This document shows, one piece after another, positions 12,437 through 22,130 of a stretch of DNA of 53,854 bases. This DNA is from Bacilli bacterium (lineage in GTDB: Bacteria; Bacillota_I; Bacilli_A; ML615J-28; CAG-313). The notes beneath the pieces are model-generated. The model saw only the letters and a program-made list of their open reading frames with translations. It did not search any database and was not told the origin of the DNA. Location: assembly GCA_900770645.1 (NCBI GenBank), contig CAAGKY010000044.1:1-53854 (forward strand), in the 5' to 3' direction. Every line of letters starts with the position of its first letter. The stretch's first letter is position 1. The translations under genes and the position numbers were made by a program.

Positions 12437-13165
12437 AAACGTATGTACCTCTCCTCCACATTTTGGACAATCTATTTCGATGCTAGAATCTATTCCAATA
12501 CAATCGTTTAACGCATCTAAGTTATTTATAATTTTAAGAGTGTCTCTTGCAGGTAATTTATTAATATAACTCTCAAGTCTAGTTGGTTCCATTTTTGCTC
12601 CATTTACTTCGTCAATTACTTGTTGAAGTAATACTAATAAATTAAAATCAATTTCTGCATCTTTGTATCTACGTTTCATCTCTTTCGTTTTAGATTCAAT
12701 TTCATCTAACATTCTAGGAGTTTGAAACTTAATTGAAATAGTATCGCCTGAACTAGGTAATGTAAAAGTTTTTAGACTTTCAAATTTTTCAAGATCAAAT
12801 TCTTTTACTTTTAATTGCTCTAAATCTGCTTCACCTTCGAAAATTTCACCACAATAATGACAAGGTACTGACATCTTATAATTTGGACCATAAGAAACAA
12901 TTCTTAATTTGTGTAATAAGAATTCATAATCACCTAATGCCATATCATATACGTGCATTTTTGGTTTTTCAATCATGCATCCTTCGATTAAGTCAGCTAT
13001 TTTTTTAAACTGAGTATTTGAAGGCGATAATCTTTTCATCTCGTCTCTTGTAGTCATACATCTAAGCTCTACATTTGGATTAACTGCTCCTTGTTTGTAG
13101 ATTTTTCCCTTAGATGGTAATTCACACCCTTCTGCAATTGTATAATTTGTTAATCTTTCTTCCAT
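12395..13165 (-). CDS. Tail/baseplate assembly protein, T4 gp26-like, short chaperone form (256 aa)
   Basis: A 256-residue protein with two CxxC pairs, CHYCG near residue 102 and CPKCGG near 233, suggesting a zinc ribbon. The N-terminus (EGCELPSKGKIYKQG) and the charged helical middle (EIESKTKEMKRRYKDAEIDF) resemble the gp26/gp51-type baseplate-hub assembly family. No Trp is present. It starts at 13165 with AAAGGAG upstream and ends with TAA at 12395. Immediately before its end it carries slippery sites leading into a +1 frame, so it probably makes a short and a long product as tail assembly chaperones do. It lies between tube and tape measure genes. Confidence 0.65.
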   Translation of the reverse strand: MEERLTNYTIAEGCELPSKGKIYKQGAVNPNVELRCMTTRDEMKRLSPSNTQFKKIADLIEGCMIEKPKMHVYDMALGDYEFLLHKLRIVSYGPNYKMSVPCHYCGEIFEGEADLEQLKVKEFDLEKFESLKTFTLPSSGDTISIKFQTPRMLDEIESKTKEMKRRYKDAEIDFNLLVLLQQVIDEVNGAKMEPTRLESYINKLPARDTLKIINNLDALNDCIGIDSSIEIDCPKCGGEVHTFFRFGSEFFRPTNI

Positions 13166-13198
13166 AAATTTTAATATTCTCCTTTACTTTATTTGTTT

Positions 13199-13363
13199 TT
13201 AAAATCTACGTTCTTCAAAGAATTTTTCTAAAATTTCTCTAATAAGAGCAGACACAGTGATTTTACGATCTTTTGCTGTTTCCTTTAAACGTATTTTTAG
13301 TGGTCTAGTAGTTTCAAATGTCTGCATAATTTTATCGCTTCTATCAACTTTTTTTCTACCCAT
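13199..13363 (-). CDS. Small ribbon-helix-helix protein (54 aa)
   Basis: A 54-residue basic protein beginning MGRKKVDRSD, then a short strand (PLKIRLKE) and two helices (KITVSALIREILEKFFEE), which is the ribbon-helix-helix layout of Arc/CopG/MetJ DNA-binding proteins. It probably binds operator DNA as a dimer and could control the tail operon in which it is the first gene, 42 bases below a late-promoter-like element. AAAGGAAA precedes the ATG. It ends 34 bases before the gp26-like start. Target and regulatory sign are unknown. Confidence 0.6.
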   Translation of the reverse strand: MGRKKVDRSDKIMQTFETTRPLKIRLKETAKDRKITVSALIREILEKFFEERRF

Positions 13364-13404
13364 AAACTAAGATTTCCTTTCATTTTTGTCGAACAGATTG
13401 TTCG

Positions 13405-13424
13405 TCATATAATTTAGCTTATTA
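13405..13424 (-). promoter_or_regulatory. Late-promoter-like element before the tail operon
   Basis: The gene-orientation sequence TAATAAGCTAAATTATATGA is identical over 20 bases to the copy at 5814-5833. It lies between the tube terminator and the RHH gene, 42 bases above its ATG. Confidence 0.6.
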
Positions 13425-13456
13425 TTTAAAATAAATTTATTAAATCTATTTTAAAT

Positions 13457-13495
13457 AAAAAAAATATCTTATCAAAAGATAAGATATTTTTTTTT
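13457..13495 (-). terminator. Rho-independent terminator after the tail tube gene
   Basis: A hairpin with stem AAAATATCTTAT pairing with ATAAGATATTTT around a CAAAAG-type loop, flanked by A and U runs, begins at the TAA of the tube gene. Confidence 0.75.
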
Positions 13496-14108
13496 ATTGA
13501 TTTTGAATTGCTGGTAAATCCATTTCAGCTCTATCGTATGCAATAGAAACTGTTAATTGACGTTTTCCATCACTTTCTCTATCGAATTCACCTTCATCGA
13601 TTCCAGTAACGAAGCATCCTTCTAGATTTCAAGTTCTAATTAATTCATAATCTTGTGTATATTCCATTAATGTACAAGTTTTCTTGTAATCTTTCATACG
13701 ACCACCTTTTCTTGTGCTTGGATTATATGCAAGATATTGTCAAGCATAAAGAATATTTTTTGTTTCCATACCAACAACGTCATCAACCACGATTGAACCA
13801 TCTTTAAATGTTGGAACACCTGCAAATTTAACAACGTCATTACCACGTCTATATTCTAAAACTTCTACTGTAAAGTTTGGTACACTTGATTTTACTACAT
13901 TTAATCTAATAGCTTCTGCAGCTTTAGCTCCATCATATAATGTTCCTTCATCAATAGTAGCTTCACCAGTATCTGGGTTAAAGTCAGGTCTATATAAATT
14001 AGTTAATTGGTTTGAATCGATTTCAAAAACGAAAAACGAATTTCTAGCAGCTTCGTAATCACGTAAGTTTGTACTAATATGAGTTGTATTTAAACTTTTA
14101 TCCATCAT
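13494..14108 (-). CDS. Tail tube protein, gp19-like (204 aa)
   Basis: A 204-residue protein with the layout of myovirus tube proteins: an N-terminal arm, a central strand pair (EVLEYRRGNDVVKFAG) and the C-terminal block RTWNLEGCFVTGI, in which Trp is encoded by TGA at the position usually aromatic in tube proteins. A second TGA gives AWQYL. No TGG is used. It polymerises into the inner tube of the contractile tail. Two adjacent ATGs lie at 14108 and 14105 with AAGGAG upstream; the first is chosen. It follows the sheath gene by 17 bases and ends in a terminator, as sheath and tube usually do. Confidence 0.85.
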
Positions 14109-14125
14109 AATTTATATCTCCTTTA

Positions 14126-15781
14126 CTATTCAACTACGTTTGCTGTTATACCAGCTAAATCTTCTTCTAGGTTAATTGTAAGATCGAAATCTTCAACTGC
14201 TTCGATTGGGATAATTCTAATTACTGCTTTTAATACAGCTTTTGTATTATCAACTTTTTGAACAATTTTATAACCTTTAATTCCATAGTCAGCACGCATA
14301 GCTTCTAAAGTTGGTTTTATCGCATTTACAAAGTTAATTCATAATAAATCTGAATTTGGATCGAAAGTAAATTTACGACATGCTGTATATAATTGTTTTT
14401 TAATTGTTGTACATAGTTGTCTAATATTTAAGAAATGACTATATACTAATCCTTTGTCATCTAATGCATGAGCAGTTCTATTTCCTCATAAGTAGTAACT
14501 TCCACGTTCTTTTAATACTAGGTTAACAGCTTTATTGATATTGTATTTTTCATTGATAACTCTTGGAGCTAAAGTATTGATAACTCTTTCTCCTAAGACA
14601 AATGATGTACTATCTACAGTTCTAGCAGCTTGACCTCTAGAGTACCCTGCAACTGCGTATCATTCAGAGAAACGTTTGAATGCACTTGCAGCACAAGCTA
14701 GATAATGGAAAGATGCTGGGAAAGTTTTATTTCCACCAAAAGCTCTAACTTCTTCTTCAGACATATTATAAGTTACTTGAGGACCAAATATTGCTGTATA
14801 TTTGTCAGCTGAGCTTAATTTTCCAACACTAGTACTAATTCCGTTAACAATTTCTTCATCTGTAGTACAATTAATTAAATCACGTTCGTCTATATCGCAT
14901 AAGGCAATACAATCTCCACGACCATGATTTGCATCAATGACATCAGAATTATTTAATACATTTTGCATTTCTGCATCTTTTGCGATATCTTGGTTAAATG
15001 TAGCAATTGAGCTAATTTGTCTCATTACTGATGCATCTGCATATTCTCCACGAAGTCCAGATAAAATGTATCTAAAATTATAAATAGATCTATCTTTTAA
15101 TTGTTCTCAGAAACTAGCTGAACTTAATTCGCTAATTGCATCATAGCTATTGATTTTTTTGAATAATACTGTATATCCTAAATTTAATAGTTCATATGCA
15201 ATTTGGTTTCCAATTTGATAAGGTGATTTTGCAGCTTGACCAAGTTTGTCGTTATACACTTTAAGATAATCTGCTAATTCAGTTTCTTCTGAGCGGAATT
15301 TTTCTGTTACTCCATCTCCATCTGGATCACTATCAATTTCTTTAAATAGATTGTCATTGTACTCAACTTTTGTAAGAATATAAGTAATTTCACCTAATTG
15401 GAAAATACCAGGACCGTAACTACCAATTCGCGTATCTTTAGGAGCAGCTGGTGTAGCAGTATAGACACCATATTCTTCACTTTCAAAATCTTCTTTTTTT
15501 ACTTTACCTTGATATTTTGCTATTCCTGTAACTTCGGCATTAGCGATTTCAGGTTCAGCATTTTTAGCAGGTATTGCTTGACCTGGAGTTTTTCCAATAT
15601 ACTTCTCAAAGTCACTAACACTATTAAGTTCGTACACATCTTTACCAATTTCAATATTTTTGGCAATTTCATAGTCAAAAGTATCTTCGTCCACATATCC
15701 TGGAACAACAACAGAAAAATTGTTTTCACCATATGCATTAGCTTTAGATGTGTCTTTTTCTCTAATTAAAATTTTTGGCAT
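14126..15781 (-). CDS. Contractile tail sheath protein, gp18-like (551 aa)
   Basis: 551 residues with four TGA and no TGG Trp codons. The C-terminal third carries the conserved sheath pattern: YYLWGNRTAHALDD with TGA at Trp, FLNIRQLCTTIKKQ, then DLLWINFVNAIKPTLEAM and a GIKGYK strand. The N-terminal part is the variable surface domain. It polymerises around the tube and contracts on infection. The ATG at 15781 has AAGGAG upstream. It is transcribed with the tube gene from an element more than 100 bases upstream. Confidence 0.9.
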
Positions 15782-15813
15782 ATAATTTTTCTCCTTATAT
15801 ATAAATTAAGAAT

Positions 15814-15900
15814 TTAACTTATTATATTTTCTATATTAAAAGTGTCATTTATAGACTCAACTTTTATATTTCTTAATTCAGCAATATTAACACTCTTCAA
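15814..15900 (-). other. Possible 28-codon leader ORF upstream of the sheath
   Basis: The 155-base stretch between the sheath start and the tail-completion gene contains a 28-codon frame starting at TTG (15900) and ending TAA, with a protein-like sequence (SVNIAELRNIKVESIND). There is no convincing ribbon binding site or ATG, so it may be an untranslated leader, a remnant, or a small peptide. The late-promoter-like element lies just upstream. Confidence 0.2.
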
Positions 15901-15902
15901 TA

Positions 15903-15922
15903 TCAATTAATTTAGCAAATAG
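15903..15922 (-). promoter_or_regulatory. Late-promoter-like element before sheath and tube
   Basis: The gene-orientation core ATTTGCTAAATTAATTGA matches the repeated element. It is about 120 bases above the sheath ATG, giving an unusually long leader. No terminator hairpin separates it from the gene upstream, so some read-through is likely. Confidence 0.6.
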
Positions 15923-15936
15923 TTTTTATAATTAAA

Positions 15937-16635
15937 TTATTTTTTTCACTTAAGTGGTAAATATTCTATTTCTGCGTCTTTTTTGTTTGTATTTTCTACT
16001 AGATGTAGTTCACTAACTTCGTCTACACGAACTCATTCGCAGAATTCATCGTCTGACTCTGGTACAAGAAGTTGCCAATTCTTTTTATACGGTGCATCGT
16101 ATAAGAATGCATCAAGTATTTCGAACTGAATTGTTCATCTAGTAAATTGTCCAGGAAAAAGTCTTTCTGAAATAGCACTAGTATCAGTCACAGAGTTTAA
16201 AACTCTAATATTCGCAATCTGTTCGACATTTATTCCATTATATGGAATTATAATCTTTATTGATGGATTATTGATTAATTTAAATAAAAACTGTCTTAGA
16301 TACTCGTCACCAGCTTCAGCTGTCTTTGTATAAATATCTAATTGATATTGCAGCTTAATTGGAATAGCATTCAATAAAAGAGATTGCTCTTTTGTTTGAG
16401 ATAGTTTTTTACCTGCATACGATTTAGGTGACTTAACATTTAATATTAATTCAATATCATTATTTCTTGATATTGATATTAATGGTAATTGTAGAGGTTT
16501 ATCGTCACTATCATTTGCTTGCAGCTCAAAAAATCGTCTTGTCTCATCTGGTTTTAGAATTCTAACATTTGAGTTAGACGGAAGTCAACGACTAATTTTT
16601 GCAGCAATTACATCATCATAATACTCTAATGCCAT
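15937..16635 (-). CDS. Tail completion / sheath terminator protein, gp15-like position (232 aa)
   Basis: 232 residues with four TGA and one TGG Trp codons. The block RLFPGQFTRWTIQFEILDAF, with an aromatic strand in the middle, followed by PYKKNWQLLVP, has the character of tail terminator or sheath-stabiliser proteins that cap the tail (T4 gp15). It is encoded just before the sheath, where such genes often lie. The ATG at 16635 has AAAGGAA upstream. The family call is tentative because no single motif is decisive. Confidence 0.5.
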
Positions 16636-16652
16636 ATACTCTGATTCCTTTC

Positions 16653-16985
16653 TTATTTTAGTGTTTGCATAAAAGCTTCTTTTAAGATCTTACTACCATG
16701 AACTTCTATATTGCCATAAGTAATCAATGTAGCAAGCTTATCTAGATTTTTATTTTCAAATAAAACTATTATATTATCGTCTTTATCTTGCTGTATTTTA
16801 CAATGAGAAAGTAAATACATACATGCACTAATTAGCGTTAAATTATACTCTTTTTTTAATAATTCATTTAGCTTAACTTCGCTAACTTTTAGAGTATGAT
16901 TTAATATAATAGTCTTAGCATCAAGCAGGACTTTTGCCTTTATGAAAGGCTCATCAGCTATTTTACTCTTTATTGTAAAAAACAT
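16653..16985 (-). CDS. Unknown small protein (110 aa)
   Basis: A 110-residue soluble protein starting MFFTIKSKIADEPF with a mostly helical, Lys/Leu-rich sequence and two Cys residues that do not form a clear metal site. No Trp. It begins two bases after the stop of the 512-residue gene, so it is translationally coupled to that neck gene. Probably a small structural or assembly factor; no family recognised. Confidence 0.6.
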   Translation of the reverse strand: MFFTIKSKIADEPFIKAKVLLDAKTIILNHTLKVSEVKLNELLKKEYNLTLISACMYLLSHCKIQQDKDDNIIVLFENKNLDKLATLITYGNIEVHGSKILKEAFMQTLK

Positions 16986-16987
16986 TT

Positions 16988-18526
16988 TTACTCTGCCTTA
17001 AGCTCTATGCCAGCTTTTCTACAAATACTTTTGATTATTTCAAATAATTTACTCAATTCTAGAGTACTAATATCAGCTAATAATGTATTAAATGCGAAGA
17101 ATTTTGTAGCATTATCTTCTACTTTAAGTAGATCAGCTATATTATGATCTGAAATAATAGATGGGTCTTTAAATAGTTTATAAATTTTAGTCTTAGAACT
17201 TTTTGATGCAAACTTAGTAATTAGAGCTGCAATAGCTATTTTAGCATCGTTTATAGTATATATATTACTATTTAGTTTATTTGCAATTGCTTCACTATCA
17301 GCTGAAAACTTACTAAGAAGATTATTTTGTACAAAATTAGTCGCACCAATTTGTTGTAATTTGACTTCAATGGATTCATGAGTGTCTAGTTTACTATTTT
17401 CTAAATCTATTGTAGATGTAGTATGATCAACATCGAACATTACTAAAAAGTTTAATTTTTCAATAGAATCTTCTGCTGCAGATAGTATATTACTTCCATC
17501 AGTATCATCAGATTTTAATTTGCTAATCTCAATATTAATAAGTCCTTTTTGTAGTTCTAAATATTCTACAATTTTTTCATAAGACTTATTATATAAATCT
17601 TTACTAAAAATAATATTATTAGTCTTTAATTTACCTAATCCTTTAACATCTTTTTTATTAATATAATTTCTTGCTAATCCATCATGAATAGCAACATAAT
17701 TATCATGAGTAAATCTTTGTCAATATTTTTCTACAAACTCAATCATCGGATTAATTTCTTTTTTAAATCCAAAAGCTTCTAGTTCTTGTTTAAAAGCTTC
17801 GCTTATTTCTAAAACTTTATTATATAATTGTTCACTTTTATTTCAAACTTTTTTAAAGTACACATCTCAGAAAGCTGTTTTGTTCTTAGATGATCTATAT
17901 CGTTCTCCTCAATCTATTGTGTCACCTTCTTTAGCAGCTTCTTCTCATTTTGCAGTTAATGTAAGGTCACTATTTACTATAGTATCGAAGTCGTATTTTT
18001 CTTCTCCATTGAACCAATCAACGAAAGTAAATCCATCTTTTTTTGGGTCTGCTGGTCTTGCAACTTTTTCGCCTTCTTTTACTTTTTGTTGAGCAACTCC
18101 GTCACTAAAAGTAATTGTATATCATTTTTCATCAGAGTCTTCAGTTTTTATTGTTATTGTTTTTGCCTTATCGTCTACAATAAGCTTATTTTCGGCTTTT
18201 AATCTTTTAGCAGTTAATTCAGCTCAATATTCTAGATTATTATCATCTGCTTTTATCCATCCATCTTTATCATTATTTAATAGATGCTTTAAATCTGGTT
18301 TTAAATCTTTATCTTCTAGCGTTGGAACGCCAGCTGCATCTGGATTAACTACTTTATAATTGCTACCATGTCCAAAAACTCTACAAATATATTTAGAAAG
18401 ATATGCCTGTAGTAATTTTTGTCCTTGTTCAAGTGGACGTGCTTCTGTTCGTCTATTTTTTTCTAGTAGAATGTATTTTTCAACTAGATTTAACGTATAT
18501 TTATGTTCTTCTAATATAAATTTCAT
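16988..18526 (-). CDS. Neck-region protein with embedded InlB B-repeat/Flg_new domain (512 aa)
   Basis: 512 residues with seven TGA and two TGG Trp codons. Residues about 134-197 form a recognisable InlB B-repeat (Listeria-Bacteroides repeat): a YTITFSDG strand, KEGEKVARPADPKKDGFTF, VDWFNGEEKYDFD and the terminal LTLTAKW, where the closing Trp is a TGA. Such repeats are found in bacterial surface proteins and are unusual inside a phage neck gene. The rest is helical and Lys-rich. The start at 18526 has GAGGAGGA upstream and overlaps the preceding stop by one base. Position between capsid and tail genes suggests a neck or connector protein with an exposed decorating domain. Confidence 0.65.
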
Positions 18527-19035
18527 TAATCTTCCTCCTCATAATCTACTAGTAACGGAGTGGTTTCTGTACTGTAATCATTAAATAGATGATTTTCATC
18601 TACTGTATAATATTCAGGAGCAATTTCACAAGCGATAGAAGCAGGATAAATCATAATATTTTGCATACTAATTACTCGAAAGACTCTTCCTTGAGCTTGG
18701 TCTATTCCACTAGGAATGATAAACTGCGCTCCAACCTGTAAATCTTTTAAATCGTACGGCACATGAATTATAGAAGAGCCTTCTTGCAATTCGGCTACTC
18801 ATCCCATTTTCTTAAGAGTTTTTTGATCTGGATGATCTTGAAAAATACATCCAACCAAAACTCCAGGTTGGTAGCCTGTTTGCAAATCACCTTTTTTATC
18901 AAAAGTTTTAGTTTTTGTAGGTGCTTTATATATACAATTTATTCCAAGAAGCTTAGTCATTTGCTTAAATCATGTTCGATGAAGCTTTATGTCTTGATTT
19001 ATCAACATTCCATAGTCATTAAATTTATCAGACAT
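18526..19035 (-). CDS. Head-tail connector / neck protein (169 aa)
   Basis: A 169-residue soluble protein starting MSDKFNDYGMLINQDIKLHR, with two TGA Trp codons and no TGG. The pattern of an N-terminal helix, then beta strands ending in acidic residues (LLVDYEEED), and its place between capsid and sheath genes fit a head completion or head-tail joining protein. AAAGGAG precedes the ATG at 19035. It overlaps the next gene by one base. I do not recognise a named family with certainty. Confidence 0.5.
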
Positions 19036-19053
19036 TTTTTACTCCTTTCATCC

Positions 19054-19081
19054 AACTAAGAATTAATTATTGTACTTAGTT
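19054..19081 (-). other. Small hairpin between the 716-residue and connector genes
   Basis: The 50-base gap holds an inverted repeat AACTAAG ... CTTAGTT with a 14-base loop. The stem is only seven pairs and no U run follows on the minus strand, so it could be a weak attenuator or mRNA processing site rather than a full terminator. Confidence 0.3.
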
Positions 19082-19085
19082 CTTT

Positions 19086-21236
19086 TTATTTTCTAATAAT
19101 ACCTTCAACTAAATTTTTACCAATAGTATATTTATATTTAAAACTTTCTGTAACAATAGTTTTATTTTTATTAATATAATTTAATGTAAAGTTTAAACCT
19201 TCACATAAATCTTTATTTTCACCAACAAAAGTATTACTTTCTTTTATGAATTCGAATTTTGTTTTATTAATTGATCCAGAGTTAAAATTAATATTTCCTT
19301 CAATCATTAATTTATTATTTTCATAAGAGCAATTAGTTGCTTCAAATGATTTTACGTTTTCATAGACATTTGTCAAATATCCAGAAATATGCTCATTTAA
19401 AGAACATTCATCTAATTCTTCAAAATCGTCTTTTTCTTCTTCAAAAGATTCATAATAAATTGGATCATTTAACATTGCTTTAAATTCTTCTCTAGATACG
19501 TCATCTACAAAGTTATCTTGTGCACCAGTAGACTCTTCTAAGCTTTTTTCGAATTCATCTAGTTTTTCTTCTGTTTCTGCGTCTTCTTCGATTTTAACTG
19601 TACTTTCTTCTTGTTCTTGAGAGCTACGTTCGGCTTGAACGTCTTCAAAATCACTTGGCATTGCAAGTCTTCCTTCAGTACTTATCTCGTCTGCACGCGT
19701 ATTAGAGTCTAGTTCTACTTCATGAGTATATTCAAAATCATTTTCTTTTGGTGATTCTTTTAACTCTTCTCCAAGAGAATCTGCAAAATCTTGTAATAAT
19801 TCTTTTGCTGATTCTTCTTTAAGATTTTCTGTTAAAGTCTTTTTAACATTATTAAAAGATTCTTTAAATCCATATCATTCATATCCATATTCGAGGGCTA
19901 ATGAATTAATTGCTAAGAATAATAAATGATATCTATCATCATCGTTTTTGCAAGCATTAATATATTTATCCATTTCAGCTTTTTCAGTACTTGAACAACG
20001 ATCAGATCATCAAATTGGTAATGTATCTGTTCCTCATTCTTCTGATTCTTCATGCCAATTACTTGCAACTAATGCATCCCTAATTAGATCGCCCATGATT
20101 GGTTGTTCATATCCTTCTAATGCGTTAGTTCCTCAGTCGTTAACTAATTTTTCAGCGTCATCTGGGTCACCTACAAAATAGTATGTTAAGTCTCTTGCTA
20201 CATAAAGAGCAGTATATGGATTATCGAAAATATCTTCATGATAAAGATCTTGAATATTGATAGACTCTGTTAAAGATTCTTTAACTTCTTCAACCTCATC
20301 AGCATCAGGAAGTTTATTTTGAACTTCATCTTTTAAAACATCTGGTAAAGCTGCTTCTAAATCTGCTTTTAAAGAATCAAGTCTTGCTTCAATTGATTTT
20401 TTAACAAATTCATTTTTAGCATTTTCTAATTCTTTTTCAGCTTTTTCAATTTCGTTTTTTAAATATTCAACATAATCATTGTGAGCTTTTAACTTATCGT
20501 CTAATTCTTTGTCTACTGCTTCTTTTAATGAATCATTTACTTGAGTATTTTCTTCATGTAAATTTAATGATTCTTGTTGAATTTCGTTATCTTCAGATTC
20601 TTCTTCACCAATAGGCTCTATATTTAAACTTTCATCATTTTCATCGTTTACAGGCTCTTCTTCAATGTCGCTAACGTCTGAATCAATCTCATCATTATTT
20701 TCAGTAGTATCTTCTTCTTGATTACTTTCTAGATCTACAGGAACTTCGTCAAGTTGAGGTTCTTCTTCTACATCTTCTATAGCTTCAATTTTACCAATTA
20801 ATGTATACCCAGAATCATTTCCACAATGTTGGCAAACTTCACTGGTATTGCAGATATCTTCATCTTCTTCTGATACTTCTACGTCTGCTTGGTCTTTATA
20901 GAATAGAGTCATACATTGAGGACATTGGATAACAGTTTTACCTACATAAGATGGTAAAATATCTTCTGGTGATTCAGCATTAATGTCTACAATTTTTTCA
21001 ATACGAGCCAATTTAGCTTGTGCGATTTCTTCTTGACGGCTATTTTGTGCTTGCTCTAACTCATTTACATTATTTACGTCATAATAATCTTCCATTAACG
21101 CATTAGTAACATTTGAACGAACAAAGTGTTCAGATAAATTTCTTTGTTTATTAGTTACTTTAGGAATCTCTATTTCTTCTAAAGCTTTAAAAGCATTTTC
21201 AAAATCAAATGCTGTAACAATTTCTCTTTTTTTCAT
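19086..21236 (-). CDS. Large acidic virion-region protein with zinc ribbon (716 aa)
   Basis: 716 residues, continuous with five TGA and one TGG Trp codons. A CPQC ... CQHCG pair at about residues 104-138 suggests a zinc ribbon. It is followed by a very acidic low-complexity stretch (residues about 150-225) and a coiled coil with EIEKAEKELENAKNEFVKK. The middle includes NWHEESEEWG and PIWWSD, and another acidic stretch leads to a beta-rich C-terminus. AAAAGGAG precedes the ATG at 21236. It lies between the capsid-proximal adaptor and connector genes, so an internal head or neck protein is likely, but no family is recognised. Confidence 0.55.
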
Positions 21237-21253
21237 TTTATTAGTTTCTCCTT

Positions 21254-22003
21254 TTAATCAATTCCAAAAATTAAATTTGAATTAGTTCTAAGAACTTCTC
21301 GTAATTCTTTTAATTCAGTATTTCCTTCATCTAATAGTCTTTCACCGTCTTGTGCTCAGAGCGCATTAGATTGAGTAAATCTTGTTCTAATTCTTCCAAG
21401 AACAATTTTTGTAAGAGCTGTACTTAATCGTATTAATACATCTAATCAGTATTCACTTTTTATTTTTTCAACTGCTTCTTCTAATTCAAATGCAGTTAAG
21501 TTTGGAATATATTCTACGGCAACAGTTGCTGGACGACTTGAGTTTCCATTAATATATAATTTATCATTATGTCTATCTTCTTTAAAAGATAATTCCGTAG
21601 AAATAGTATTTCTGATTCTTTGTAAATGAGTTCAAGCAGAATAGTTTAAAACATAGTCATTTACATTGTACATCGTTCCACCATTACTGAACATTAATCA
21701 TTGTTGCATATATAGTGGGTCTTGATTTTGAATTCCGCCATCTACTGTGCCTTGTCCTTTAGTATGATATACTTTTACGACTGAAACACTTTTTTTACTG
21801 GAAAGCTCTGAACCTTCTAGATTGATACATGAAGCAAAAGGTAATTCAACTAAAGTTGTTTCATCTCAATATCTAGATATTTCACGAATAGCTTTCTTAA
21901 TTACTTGTTTAAGTGTAGCGTCATTTTCGTCATCAATTTCCATTTCTAGGACCGACCCGGTAAGTTCAAGCTTTATTTCGCTAATAATATCTTCTAATTT
22001 CAT
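21254..22003 (-). CDS. Head-tail adaptor / neck protein next to the capsid gene (249 aa)
   Basis: 249 residues read with five TGA Trp codons and no TGG; under the standard code no long frame would be seen here. It begins MKLEDIISEIKLELTG, continues through VIKKAIREISRYWDETTLVE and ends in SNLIFGID. An N-terminal helix pair with mixed strands directly downstream of the capsid gene is typical of neck adaptor proteins (gp13/gp14 role). GGAGGT precedes the ATG at 22003. It is first in its unit, 26 bases below a late-promoter-like element. Role inferred from position. Confidence 0.6.
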
Positions 22004-22028
22004 AAATTAGTTACCTCCAGGCAATCTA

Positions 22029-22049
22029 TCAATTAATTTAGCTAATAAA
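22029..22049 (-). promoter_or_regulatory. Late-promoter-like element before the neck genes
   Basis: The gene-orientation sequence TTTATTAGCTAAATTAATTGA lies between the capsid terminator and the adaptor gene. It is the closest copy to its ATG (26 bases), which limits where the start of the transcript can be. Confidence 0.6.
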
Positions 22050-22082
22050 ATAATTTAAGTATATAAATAAATTTAAAAAACA

Positions 22083-22110
22083 AAAAAGAGACCTCCGTAG
22101 AAGTCTCTTT
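22083..22110 (-). terminator. Terminator after the major capsid gene, with UNCG-type loop
   Basis: The minus-strand RNA forms AAAGAGACUUC-UACG-GAGGUCUCUUU, with one U-G wobble, followed by a U run. The closing C(UACG)G is an unusually stable UNCG tetraloop, fitting a strong terminator after the most expressed gene. Confidence 0.8.
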
Positions 22111-22130
22111 AAATCATTATTTATTTAAAA

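Noticed and set aside
12193..12459. Independent gene starting at GTG 12459 for the frame after the gp26-like gene
   Set aside because: There is no ribosome binding site before it, while overlap, slippery sites and position fit a frameshift better; not fully excluded.
15398..15769. Plus-strand frames such as 15398-15769, 23626-23970 and 19948-20181
   Set aside because: They mirror strong minus-strand genes, have no binding sites and no gene-like sequence.
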